From Clostridia bacterium (GTDB lineage: Bacteria > Bacillota > Clostridia > Christensenellales > Aristaeellaceae), in contig JAFRQX010000001.1 in assembly GCA_017428385.1 (NCBI GenBank), positions 1-64,000 on the forward strand: DNA of 64,000 bases. The letters are read 5' to 3'. Position 1 is the stretch's first letter; each line of letters begins with the position of its first letter. Of the stretch, positions 7,244-15,281 are shown in pieces. A model generated the notes under the pieces. The model was not told where the DNA came from and searched no databases. It worked only from the letters and a program-made list of their open reading frames with translations. Position numbers and translations under genes: made by a program.

Positions 7244-8980
7244 ATGGCACGGGAATCGGTTATGACCGTGGAAAAAACGGAGGATGAATACCTGCGGGAT
7301 ATCCCTGTAAAGGTGACAGCGTCCTATATTTTCGCGGGGCCTGCGGCGCAGCCGGGGACAGACTGTTTCCGGTGCTTCCGCCGGAGCCTGGAGGACAATG
7401 AAAGCTATCTGGCCGGGATCCTGGAAAACGGGACGGAAAACCTGGACGATCTGAATGATTTTGAACGGGAATGCCTGGCCAACCTGGATCCGGAAAGCCT
7501 TGACAGGATGGTGGCGCTGATTTCCCGGAAGGATTATACGGTGGAGTACCTGCCGGTGCACTGCCATCCGATGGCGGAATGCGCGGAACGGGAACAGGCG
7601 GGTATAACACCGGGAATGGACCGGGCTTACCGGATGGATCCGGGGAAGAGAGCGAAAAAAGGGAATGAGATATTCAACCAGGCACATGACGGATGGCTGA
7701 TCAGTCCGCACAGCGGCATTGGCCGGCGGATTGTCAGGGACTGGGACAGCCGGATTGTGCCCATGTATTATGTGAAGAGTAATGTGCTGAGCAGCAGGTA
7801 TTATTCCTACGGCAGATCGGAAACGTTGGAAACATCCCGGATGTCCGCGGAATTTGAGATGCTGGAGCGGTACGCGTCCATAGTGCCTCACACAAAGCCG
7901 GAACTGGCCGGAAGTTATAACGAACTGACGCGGGCGGGATTCCGGATGGTTTCGCCGGAACGCCTTTCCATGAGTAAATTCAGTGATGAAGTGAGGAAGC
8001 AATACGGCTTTGATACCTATTCCGATGATAAAAGCTACCGCTGGCGCAAAACCATAAACCTGACGGACGGACTGGACTATTACCTGCCGGAACAGGTGAT
8101 GTATTATGACGCGCAGCTTGTGAGCGGTGAAAAGCGCTTCCTGTATGAAACTTCCAACGGGTGCGCCATGGGAGGCACCTATGAGGAGGCAGTGGTGTAC
8201 GCGCTGCTGGAACTGGTGGAGCGGGACGCGTTCCTGATGCACTGGTATAACCGGATTGCACCGAAGCAGCTGGATATATCCGGAGTGAAAAATGATTACC
8301 TGCGGGATGTGGTGAGGTATATGAACTGCATCGGATATGAGATGCGGGTGATGGATATTACCATGGAGACGGGAATACCGGCTATCTGGGTGGCGGCGAT
8401 TGACAGGAACCATCACGGGAAAATGAAATGCTACAACGCTGCTGGCGCACATATGGATCCGGAGAAGGCACTGGAAGGCGCTCTGGTGGAGGTTACGACA
8501 AGCATCGGTATCTATGACCGGATGATCCGGAGCGGAAAACTGGATGAACGGCTGGCGCAGCTGTCGGGGCAGCCGGGTAACGTGGTCGATATGGAAGATC
8601 ATGTATACTTCTACGCCCTGGAGGAAAACTATCACCACATTGAGCCTTATTACCGGAACGAGGAGAAGATTGATTTTACGGAACGGTTCCGGGAATGGTA
8701 CAGCCAGGAGGATCACTCCTTTACACCGGAGCAGTTTATTGACCGCTTCAGGGACCGGCACAAGGAAATCTATGTAGGTGTGCTGGACAGTGAGGTGAAC
8801 CGTGAACTGGGATTGTGGTGCGTGAAAGCTGTGGTTCCGACGATGCTGACGATGACCTTCGGTGTGAAGAACCAGCGGCTGAACCTGGAAAGGATCAGAA
8901 AGGGTGCCGTGAATGCGGGAATTACGGACAGAGAGATTCCGGAAGAGGAGATCAACACAACGCCTCATCCTTTTCCGTAA
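7244..8980 (+). CDS. YcaO-domain azoline cyclodehydratase
   Basis: A 578-residue TOMM-type YcaO protein. It would use ATP to cyclise Cys (and perhaps Ser/Thr) of the core to thiazolines/oxazolines. Visible hallmarks are SRYYSYGRSETLETSRMSAEFEMLERYAS near residue 190, with the ATP/Mg-binding E-x-x-E-R pattern; SNGCAMGGTYEEAVVYALLELVERDAF near residue 305, the second conserved E-x-x-ERD helix; and a Pro-rich C-terminus ending TPHPFP, equivalent to the PxPxP tail of azoline-forming YcaO enzymes. The N-terminal ~150 residues hold a Cys pair (CFRC) near residue 40. ATG 7244 follows AAAGGAGGG. It works with the RRE/E1-like partner(s) encoded on either side. Confidence 0.92.
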   Translation: MARESVMTVEKTEDEYLRDIPVKVTASYIFAGPAAQPGTDCFRCFRRSLEDNESYLAGILENGTENLDDLNDFERECLANLDPESLDRMVALISRKDYTVEYLPVHCHPMAECAEREQAGITPGMDRAYRMDPGKRAKKGNEIFNQAHDGWLISPHSGIGRRIVRDWDSRIVPMYYVKSNVLSSRYYSYGRSETLETSRMSAEFEMLERYASIVPHTKPELAGSYNELTRAGFRMVSPERLSMSKFSDEVRKQYGFDTYSDDKSYRWRKTINLTDGLDYYLPEQVMYYDAQLVSGEKRFLYETSNGCAMGGTYEEAVVYALLELVERDAFLMHWYNRIAPKQLDISGVKNDYLRDVVRYMNCIGYEMRVMDITMETGIPAIWVAAIDRNHHGKMKCYNAAGAHMDPEKALEGALVEVTTSIGIYDRMIRSGKLDERLAQLSGQPGNVVDMEDHVYFYALEENYHHIEPYYRNEEKIDFTERFREWYSQEDHSFTPEQFIDRFRDRHKEIYVGVLDSEVNRELGLWCVKAVVPTMLTMTFGVKNQRLNLERIRKGAVNAGITDREIPEEEINTTPHPFP

Positions 8981-8996
8981 GTAAAGGAAAATAACG

Positions 8997-10283
8997 ATGG
9001 AACTGTTTGACAGGATTACAAGATACCGTTATGAATACCCGAACCGGTATTCCTCCGTGAAGTTTATCGACTATATGATTACCGACCTGGAGGAAAGCAG
9101 AGAAGAGGAGCTGCCGGGAAAACTGGCAGACATCTGCAGAATTATCCGGCAGGTATTCGGATACTCCAGATATGAGCCAACGAATCCCTACGGGTTTCAT
9201 AAACGGGTACCGGCAGCCCGCAATGTGCATACCAACGAGGCATTCCTGATCTGGGACGGCAGGATCAGCCGGTACAACTGCAAGCGCGACGTGTTTGAAC
9301 GGGTGGGATTCTGCGCGGGGGAAACAGGCAGGGTCCGCCTGATCGCAGCAGCTGAACTGTGGCGGATTATGAAGTTCTACGGGGAATTCGGCCTGGTACT
9401 GCCACTGCTGGACGCAGGGCATATCCTGGCAGAACTGAAGAAGGAACTGGAAGCGGCGGGCAGAACGGACGCGGAGATTCTGTACGGAGCTGCAGACCCT
9501 GAAGAGTATGAACGGCTGGGGATGAGCCCGAAAAGCAACCTGATTACACTGGAAGTGGATTTGGGTGAAGGCATTTTTCCGGGACTGACACGTGAGAACC
9601 GCAGACGGTACAGCCGTGTGATGAATTACGATGCGGAAGTATCCGCCTATGAGGCTGCGGAGTGGGTCCTGCCGTACGAAGAAGGATTTTCAAGGAGAAA
9701 ACTGGTCAGCGATCCACGGTCTGTGAATCCCTTTGAAGAAACAGAAAAACGGGAATCCGCCCATAATCATATCGGCGTATGCAGCCTGGAAAGGACAATT
9801 CCGGAAGAAACCGCAAAATCCTATCTCAGACAGCTTGAAGATTATATGAATCATTACATGGAGGACACAGGCAGATACAGGGTGCACATGCTGTACACCA
9901 CAGAGGAAGGCCAGCGCCTGCAGCGGATTGAGGGTGGAAAAGCCGGAGTGGCGGAACCGGCCGGAATTGATAAAGGACAGCTGCTTCACGATACAGCGAG
10001 GATGATCGATATGGAAAGCATGCCGGTCATTGTGTATATCTCCTATCTGTATGATGAAGCGCTGACAGAAAAGGAAAATATCTACAACGCGCACATCGGA
10101 GCGGCGGAGATCTGCCATTGGTTCCTGCTGAACGGATGCCGGGACGGATACTTCGGAAGACCGATGAGGAACCTGAACGACGCTTATGTGGAGAAGGCAT
10201 TCAATGCGAAAAAGGGTGAGCGGTTTATGTACAGCATGATCCTTGGAAAAGCAAACACGCAGAATTACGTTTACAGACTGTGA
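8997..10283 (+). CDS. nitroreductase-fold protein of the TOMM cluster (possible second dehydrogenase)
   Basis: A 428-residue protein that looks like two divergent halves of the FMN nitroreductase fold. The first half has NPYGFHKRVPAARNVHTNEA (the position of the 'PSaGa-xP' loop) and LPLLDAGHILAELKKELEAAG (the 'D-x-GH-x-x-x-x-L-x-x-x-A' helix of SagB-type oxidases). The second half has HIGAAEICHWFLL and FMYSMILGKA near the C-terminus. This suggests an azoline dehydrogenase relative (TbtE-like), possibly a pseudo-dimer. A more canonical SagB is encoded at 11168-11953, so this copy may be structural or may act on another step. Homology is inferred by eye and is weak in places. Confidence 0.5.
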   Translation: MELFDRITRYRYEYPNRYSSVKFIDYMITDLEESREEELPGKLADICRIIRQVFGYSRYEPTNPYGFHKRVPAARNVHTNEAFLIWDGRISRYNCKRDVFERVGFCAGETGRVRLIAAAELWRIMKFYGEFGLVLPLLDAGHILAELKKELEAAGRTDAEILYGAADPEEYERLGMSPKSNLITLEVDLGEGIFPGLTRENRRRYSRVMNYDAEVSAYEAAEWVLPYEEGFSRRKLVSDPRSVNPFEETEKRESAHNHIGVCSLERTIPEETAKSYLRQLEDYMNHYMEDTGRYRVHMLYTTEEGQRLQRIEGGKAGVAEPAGIDKGQLLHDTARMIDMESMPVIVYISYLYDEALTEKENIYNAHIGAAEICHWFLLNGCRDGYFGRPMRNLNDAYVEKAFNAKKGERFMYSMILGKANTQNYVYRL

Positions 10284-10301
10284 GGCAAAGGAAGCGGAAA
10301 G

Positions 10302-11162
10302 ATGGAGTGGAACGCAAACCATTATTTTATCCATGACAGCACCTGCCACAACCGGTTTCTGACAGAGTACCTGAAGCCGGAAGTGGAGCAGCTTGAAATG
10401 GAAAAACTGCTGGACCAGTATTTCTATATTGTTTACTGGCAGGGAGGAAACCACATCCGTTTCCGGTACAAAAGCACAGAGCCTGCTGTAGTGGAGAAGC
10501 GTATGGCAACACGGTTTAAAAGCTTCCTGGAAGGTTATGAACCCAAATATGTGCTGCCGGAGAAAGCCTATTACGAGATTTACAGCAGGAACAAGGAAAA
10601 TGTGGAGGACCTGACTTTCATACCGGACAGGAGTATCCGGCAGATTGCGTATGAACCAGAGACGGAACGATACGGCGGACCGGAAAGCCTGCCTCACTGC
10701 GAACAGATTTTCTCCCTGTCTTCGGAATATACACTGGCGCTCCGGAAACAGGCCGGAGACAGCATGATGAAGCGGATTGTAGGCGGACTCGATATGTTTG
10801 CGCTGGCAGTGAAAGGACTGCCGGACAAAAAGCAGTTTCTGAACCTTTACAGCCAGTATTGGAAAAGTTTTGCACCGAATGCGGGAAAAGAATTTTTCTC
10901 TGTAAAAGAGCTGGCCGCGAAGTACAGAAACCGATATGAGGAACTTATGAAGGACGCCGGTGATTTCTACCGGAAATGGGAGAAAGGATTACGAAAGGAA
11001 ATGAAGCTGGCAAGCAGGAAACAGACAGCGTATCCGGATGTGGACACAGCAGAAAAGATGATCCTGTCCTCCCAGATTCATATGACTAATAACCGGCTGG
11101 GTATTGTACCGCAGCTGGAGGCGCCGCTGGCGGAAGTACTGCAGGTGTGCGGAGGGAACTGA
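10302..11162 (+). CDS. thiopeptide-type elimination protein (SpaB_C domain)
   Basis: A 286-residue stand-alone SpaB_C domain. The N-terminus contains YFYIVYWQGGNHIRFRYKS (the family's F-x-R-Y-x-D-x-x-x-H-x-R-x-R region); near residue 120 it has YEPETERYGGPES, the 'Y-E-x-E-x-x-RYGG' motif; and it ends with QIHMTNNRLGI plus a terminal E-rich helix, the 'HM-x-x-NR-x-G' motif. In LanB systems this domain removes glutamate from glutamylated Ser/Thr to give Dha/Dhb. It complements the dehydratase encoded at 2035-4548 and shows the split LanB architecture. ATG 10302 follows AAAGGAAG; the next gene lies 5 nt downstream. Confidence 0.82.
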   Translation: MEWNANHYFIHDSTCHNRFLTEYLKPEVEQLEMEKLLDQYFYIVYWQGGNHIRFRYKSTEPAVVEKRMATRFKSFLEGYEPKYVLPEKAYYEIYSRNKENVEDLTFIPDRSIRQIAYEPETERYGGPESLPHCEQIFSLSSEYTLALRKQAGDSMMKRIVGGLDMFALAVKGLPDKKQFLNLYSQYWKSFAPNAGKEFFSVKELAAKYRNRYEELMKDAGDFYRKWEKGLRKEMKLASRKQTAYPDVDTAEKMILSSQIHMTNNRLGIVPQLEAPLAEVLQVCGGN

Positions 11163-11167
11163 AAAAG

Positions 11168-11953
11168 ATGGAGATGACGATATGGAGTTTCCGGGAAGAT
11201 GCGGATAAGAAGGCAGAACTGTATGAGTTTTACCACCTGAATTCTGAACATACAGCGAGAACCCAGAGCTTTAACGCACCCAAGATGGACTATAAACTGC
11301 CGGAGATGAGGGAAGAAGAACGGGAAACAGTCTGGACGGTACCGTACCTGGAGGATATTCCGGATGACGGGTTCACGCTGAAGGAGGCCCTGATGAAGCG
11401 GCGGACTTCCTGGGACTTTCAACGGGAAACGCTGACGGACGCTGAACTGGAAAAGTTCCTGGCATATTCATTCGGAATCAATGATAAAGAGCAGAACCTG
11501 AAGACTTATCCTTCCGGAGGACGGCTTTACCCGGTGGAGATCCACCTGATTCCCACACAGAAGCTGGTGGGGAAAAACCGGATTTTCGCGGAGGATTGCT
11601 GCTTGAGGTACAACATGCATACGCGGAACCTGGAGAAACAGTCCGAGTCAGACGTGAGGAAGGTGGATACGCTGATTTCAGCGACAGATATCGGGCCGTT
11701 TTCTTTCGGAGAAGCGCAGTTCCTGGTCTGCCTGGTGGGGAATCCGGAAGTGATGAAGAAGAAATACCATGCGCTGACCTACCGGCTGATGCATGATGAA
11801 TGCGGGCATATCGGCCAGAATATGATGCTGGCAGCGGGAATGATGAATCTGAATACTGTTCCGCTGGGAGGATTCTTTGAGGACAGAATCAGGGAGTTGC
11901 TTGAGATCCGGCACACGGCGAAAAGAGTGCTGTATGTTTTCGCAGTGGGATAA
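11168..11953 (+). CDS. SagB-type azoline dehydrogenase
   Basis: A 261-residue FMN-dependent oxidase that would convert thiazolines to thiazoles. Motifs: KRRTSWDFQRETLTDAEL (the R-R-S-x-R-x-F region, residues ~80-97), YPSGGRLYPVEIHL (FMN-binding 'PSaG-x-xYP', ~residue 120), DECGHIGQNMMLAAGMM ('E-x-GH-x-x-QN-x-x-L', ~residue 215) and PLGGFFEDRIRELLEI near the C-terminus. I chose ATG 11168 because GGAGGG (11151-11156) sits 11 nt upstream; a GTG at 11147 would overlap the upstream gene. Length and motif order fit the SagB family well. Confidence 0.88.
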   Translation: MEMTIWSFREDADKKAELYEFYHLNSEHTARTQSFNAPKMDYKLPEMREEERETVWTVPYLEDIPDDGFTLKEALMKRRTSWDFQRETLTDAELEKFLAYSFGINDKEQNLKTYPSGGRLYPVEIHLIPTQKLVGKNRIFAEDCCLRYNMHTRNLEKQSESDVRKVDTLISATDIGPFSFGEAQFLVCLVGNPEVMKKKYHALTYRLMHDECGHIGQNMMLAAGMMNLNTVPLGGFFEDRIRELLEIRHTAKRVLYVFAVG

Positions 11954-11974
11954 AAAGGGGAGGGAGAGACAGGA

Positions 11975-12958
11975 ATGAATGAGCTTTCTGTTGTGAGGCT
12001 GAAAGACGATTATGTATTTTTCCAGGAAGAGGAATGCATCTGCGTATACCGGAAAAGCACAAAACTGGTGATCCTTAAACTCAAGGCGGGAAAGAATGCC
12101 TGGAATGATGCAGTGAAGGAAGACCTGAAAAGGCCGCACCAGGTGCAGTGGCTTGCAAAACAGCCGTACTGGAACTGGCTTGGCCTCCTGATGCTCAAAT
12201 ATCAGGATCTCTTTGAGGAACTGAGTGAGGCGGAAATCGACCGGGCGGTAAAGAAGGCTGATTATTTTTCCGTCGTCAACCCGACTCATTTTGCGGAAAA
12301 TTTCCAGGTGGATGATTCATTCCAGCAGGCAAAGATCTTCCTATGGGGTGTTACGGCGCTGAATATGCTGCTGTATGAAAGCCTGAAGGGAACCATCCCG
12401 GCAATATATATGATCCGGAAAGAAGAGGATCTTGCTGACGTGAACAGCTTTGCCGGCCTGACCGGGGAAAGACGGATGAAAGAAACGATACCTGAAGATC
12501 GGATCATTGCGGAAAAGGATCTGGCAGGGCGGAAAGTGAACAACGATGATCTGTTCCTGATTGACGGAACAGGCCTGGGGACAGACAGACTGACAGAGAT
12601 CAACGATTTTATCACGGAACGGAAAGCCGCGGCGCTTTTCTATAACAGCACAAACAAGGCGGCCGTGATCGGGCCGCTGGTAATCGGCGGAGAAAGCGCC
12701 TGCCTGCGGTGCATGCAGAAGCAGGAACTCCTGACGGAATATTATCCGGGAGAAAACAGTTTCCTGGACCGGGCAACATGGCATCTGTTTGCTTTCTTTA
12801 TCATCCGGACCCTTTACTATATCAAGGACAGGAACCTGTATTACCTGCTTTCGGACGCTCAGATTCCGATTAACAAGGTAATGACGATATCCCGCGACGA
12901 TATTACAGCAAAGATGAGGTATCTGCATCGCGATGTTTCCTGTGCATGCAGCCAGTAA
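11975..12958 (+). CDS. ThiF/E1-like TOMM protein
   Basis: A 327-residue protein whose C-terminal half has VIGPLVIGGESACLRCMQKQEL near residue 240, the motif seen in ThiF/E1-like domains of azole-peptide clusters ('GP-x-x-x-P-G-x-x-AC-x-xC'). A Rossmann-like segment is visible around residues 185-195 (LFLIDGTGLGTD). The final CACSQ supplies two further Cys that might complete a zinc site with CLRC. It lacks an obvious catalytic E1 Cys, as usual for this family, which regulates the YcaO enzyme and holds the leader. It is the last gene of the cluster; the terminator follows 35 nt later. With 5651-7228 it gives two potential YcaO partners, so the division of labour is unclear. Confidence 0.68.
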   Translation: MNELSVVRLKDDYVFFQEEECICVYRKSTKLVILKLKAGKNAWNDAVKEDLKRPHQVQWLAKQPYWNWLGLLMLKYQDLFEELSEAEIDRAVKKADYFSVVNPTHFAENFQVDDSFQQAKIFLWGVTALNMLLYESLKGTIPAIYMIRKEEDLADVNSFAGLTGERRMKETIPEDRIIAEKDLAGRKVNNDDLFLIDGTGLGTDRLTEINDFITERKAAALFYNSTNKAAVIGPLVIGGESACLRCMQKQELLTEYYPGENSFLDRATWHLFAFFIIRTLYYIKDRNLYYLLSDAQIPINKVMTISRDDITAKMRYLHRDVSCACSQ

Positions 12959-12993
12959 GGGTTCTGAAAGAATGCAGGCCAGAACAGAATAAA

Positions 12994-13024
12994 AAAACCT
13001 GTGAACGATGTGTTCACAGGTTTT
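12994..13024. terminator. bidirectional terminator between RiPP cluster and tRNA-Ser genes
   Basis: Perfect inverted repeat AAAACCTGTGAAC / GTTCACAGGTTTT with a 5-nt loop. A-run on the left and T-run on the right allow it to end both the plus-strand RiPP operon and the minus-strand tRNA transcript. Confidence 0.9.
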
Positions 13025-13029
13025 CTATA

Positions 13030-13121
13030 TGGCGGAGAAGCCGGGATTTGAACCCGGGCGACCCTCAACGGATCCTACTCCCTTAGCAGGGGAGCCCCTT
13101 CGGCCACTTGGGTACTTCTCC
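13030..13121 (-). tRNA. tRNA-Ser (GCU)
   Basis: On the minus strand a 92-nt class II tRNA begins GGAGAAGTACCC and ends GCTTCTCC-G-CCA. The anticodon loop CTGCTAA sits in a CTCCC/GGGAG stem, giving anticodon GCU for AGY serine codons. There is a long variable arm, a T-loop GGTTCAAATCC, and an encoded CCA. Confidence 0.96.
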
Positions 13122-13131
13122 ATGTCAAGGC

Positions 13132-13220
13132 TGGCGGAGCGAGAGGGATTCGAACCCCCGGTACCTTTCGGTATCACTGGTTTTCAAGACCAGCGCCTTC
13201 AACCGCTCGGCCATCGCTCC
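13132..13220 (-). tRNA. tRNA-Ser (UGA)
   Basis: On the minus strand an 89-nt class II tRNA begins GGAGCGATGGCCGAG. The anticodon loop TCTTGAAA is in a CTGG/CCAG stem, giving anticodon UGA. It has a long variable arm with a GATACC...GGTACC stem, a T-loop GGTTCGAATCC and an encoded CCA. It lies 10 nt upstream of the tRNA-Ser(GCU) in the same transcript. Confidence 0.96.
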
Positions 13221-13239
13221 AGAGCTAACCAGCCCGATT

Positions 13240-13268
13240 ATATTACCATGAGAGATGGGCGTCGTCAA
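13240..13268 (-). promoter_or_regulatory. sigma-A promoter for the two tRNA-Ser genes
   Basis: Minus strand TTGACG, 17-nt spacer, TAATAT, ending about 20 nt before the first tRNA. It is divergent from the plus-strand promoter at 13279. Confidence 0.7.
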
Positions 13269-13278
13269 GGGCTTTTTG

Positions 13279-13307
13279 TTGCGGTAAATAAGCAAATCAG
13301 ATATAAT
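13279..13307 (+). promoter_or_regulatory. sigma-A promoter for PAP2/RluA genes
   Basis: TTGCGG, 17-nt spacer, TATAAT (13302-13307), 25 nt before the PAP2 start codon. Confidence 0.65.
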
Positions 13308-13331
13308 ATCCGGGATCGGAGTTGAGACAAT

Positions 13332-14261
13332 ATGGGTAATGTTTTTTATTTTGACTGGGAAGTGGATCTGATTGAATGGCTGCAGAATACCATCGGATCC
13401 GCCGGACAGGCGATTGCCAAAGCGCTGTCGTATATCGGCGGAGAAACCGTGATGCTTCTGGTGCTGCTGGTCGTTCTGTTCTGCTACAAAAAAGAATCGG
13501 GGAAACGCTGCGGATTCGCGATCGTTGCGGCCAATATGTGGTTCCCGATGATCAAAAATATCGCACTGCGGATCAGGCCGTACATGGCACATCCTGAAAG
13601 GGTCGAGGCTCTCTCGATCATGGAGGCGGACGCGGATGCCATGGATGTGCTCCAGCAGGGATACTCATTCCCCAGCGGCCACAGCGCGAACGCGGCAGCG
13701 ATGTACGGAAGCATTGCCCGGGAAATCCGGAAAAAATGGATGTGGTGGCTGGCGGTAATTGTACCGCTGCTGATCGGCATAAGCCGATTCGTTGTCGGCG
13801 TGCATTATCCCACAGACGTGCTGGCAGGGTGGCTGGTAGGCCTGGCGGCACTTGGGTTCAGCGTGCTGCTTGAAAAGAAAGTGAAGAAAGAATGGATGCG
13901 CAGCGCAATCCTGCTAGCTGTGACTGTACCCGGAATCTTCTGGTGCACAAGCCGGGATTACTTTACCTCCCTGGGACTGCTGATCGGCATGGTGACGGTT
14001 TTCCCCTATGAAAAGAAATACGTCAACTTTCAGGACACAAAAAATGTGTGGGCGATGATCCTGCGGGTTATCGGCGCTTTTGCGGTATACGCGGTGATGA
14101 ACACCGTGCTGAAGCTGCCTTTCAATAAGGAATGGCTGAACGGCGGAACGCTGGGAGCCAATCTGGTCCGATCCGCACGGTATGGCATCATGCTGTTTGT
14201 GCTTGTCGGCGTTTACCCGAGAGTATTCCCGGTTTATGAAAAAATCGGAAGGCATAAATAA
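13332..14261 (+). CDS. PAP2-family membrane phosphatase
   Basis: A 309-residue integral membrane protein of the type-2 phosphatidic-acid phosphatase family. The three family motifs are present: K-x6-RP as KNIALRIRP (~residue 75), PSGH as SFPSGHSANAAAMYG (~residue 113), and SR-x5-H-x3-D as SRFVVGVHYPTD (~residue 153). It probably hydrolyses a lipid pyrophosphate or phosphate such as undecaprenyl pyrophosphate at the outer membrane face. Several hydrophobic helices continue to the C-terminus, longer than the minimal PAP2 domain. Its stop overlaps the next start codon by one base. Confidence 0.88.
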   Translation: MGNVFYFDWEVDLIEWLQNTIGSAGQAIAKALSYIGGETVMLLVLLVVLFCYKKESGKRCGFAIVAANMWFPMIKNIALRIRPYMAHPERVEALSIMEADADAMDVLQQGYSFPSGHSANAAAMYGSIAREIRKKWMWWLAVIVPLLIGISRFVVGVHYPTDVLAGWLVGLAALGFSVLLEKKVKKEWMRSAILLAVTVPGIFWCTSRDYFTSLGLLIGMVTVFPYEKKYVNFQDTKNVWAMILRVIGAFAVYAVMNTVLKLPFNKEWLNGGTLGANLVRSARYGIMLFVLVGVYPRVFPVYEKIGRHK

Positions 14262-15157
14262 TGGAATACAGGATTAAGCCGGAGGAAGCCGGCAGAAAGG
14301 TACGGGATATCCTGAGACGCTCCATGGGCGTAAGCTATACGGCCATGAAGAGCGCCAAATGGAACGGCCGGATCCGGATGAACGGAGAACCTGTCCGCAC
14401 GGATGCAAAAGTGGCGGAAGGTGATCTGGTCAGTATTGAATGGGAAGAAGACGTTCCGGTCTATCAGCTGAATCCGTTTGAACTGCCGCTTGAGATTCCT
14501 TATGAAGATGAATACCTGATGGCTGTGGTGAAGCCCGGCGGGATTGCCAGCCAGAGCAGCAGGAATCATCCGGATGATTCTCTCGAGAATGCGGTGTTTT
14601 CATATTTCGGCTGCCCGGAGAACTTTATATACCGTCCGGTGAACCGGCTGGACAAGGGAACCGGTGGACTGATGATCGTTGCGAAGACACCGCATGCGCA
14701 GCATCTCCTGCAGGGAGAACTGCACACCCCGGCATTCCGGCGGCGCTATCTGGCCCTGACAGATGGAATGCCGGCTGAAAAAGAAGGCATTCTGGACTTT
14801 CCGATTGACAAGGTGCCGGGGGCAACCATCAAGCGGATGATCAGTCCTGACGGGAAACCGTCCAGAACCCGATACAGGGTACTGAAAGGACAGGAACAAG
14901 GCGCACTGATCCTGCTGGAACTGGAGACAGGCAGAACGCATCAGATCCGGGTACATCTGAGTCATATCGGCTGTCCGGTACGGGGCGATTTTCTTTACGG
15001 GCAGGAGCAGCCAGCAGAGTTTCCGGGCTGCTTTGCCCTGCACAGCGCCATGGTGGAACTGCGGCACCCGATTACAGGAGAGATCATCCGCCTGACCAGT
15101 CTTCCGGAATGGGCGGACGGGATGGAACCTTCTGTTCTTTTCATGGACTTTAATTGA
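14261..15157 (+). CDS. RluA-family pseudouridine synthase
   Basis: A 298-residue RNA pseudouridine synthase. An S4-like RNA-binding domain occupies residues ~1-70 (including WNGRIRMNGEPVRTDAKV). The catalytic motif is VNRLDKGTGGLMIVAKT near residue 127, with the nucleophilic Asp in RLD; the first residue is Asn where His is common. ETGRTHQIRVHLSHIG near residue 226 is the second family motif. Target could be 23S rRNA or tRNA; the RluA/RluD family cannot be resolved further from sequence alone. Translationally coupled to the PAP2 gene. Confidence 0.9.
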   Translation: MEYRIKPEEAGRKVRDILRRSMGVSYTAMKSAKWNGRIRMNGEPVRTDAKVAEGDLVSIEWEEDVPVYQLNPFELPLEIPYEDEYLMAVVKPGGIASQSSRNHPDDSLENAVFSYFGCPENFIYRPVNRLDKGTGGLMIVAKTPHAQHLLQGELHTPAFRRRYLALTDGMPAEKEGILDFPIDKVPGATIKRMISPDGKPSRTRYRVLKGQEQGALILLELETGRTHQIRVHLSHIGCPVRGDFLYGQEQPAEFPGCFALHSAMVELRHPITGEIIRLTSLPEWADGMEPSVLFMDFN

Positions 15158-15162
15158 CATTT

Positions 15163-15190
15163 CATAATTCATAATTCATAATTCACAATT
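15163..15190 (+). repeat. period-7 repeat array (CATAATT x3 + CACAATT)
   Basis: Four in-register heptads starting 6 nt after the RluA stop codon. One of a family of such arrays between 15 and 44.5 kb. Confidence 0.85.
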
Positions 15191-15281
15191 ACAGGATTCT
15201 CATTCTCATGAATATGGCGGACGCCCGTTTTTTGAGGATGAGATTTCAGTATGTGCAAAAAGACAAGGGGATTTAACACTT

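Noticed and set aside
6869..8968. 699-codon minus-strand ORF opposite the YcaO gene
   Set aside because: Shadow of the plus-strand genes; His/Arg/Gln-rich composition and it spans two real coding genes.
13008..13592. Plus- and minus-strand ORFs across the tRNA-Ser pair
   Set aside because: They translate tRNA sequence (typical GFEP-like strings from T-arms) and overlap clear tRNA structures.
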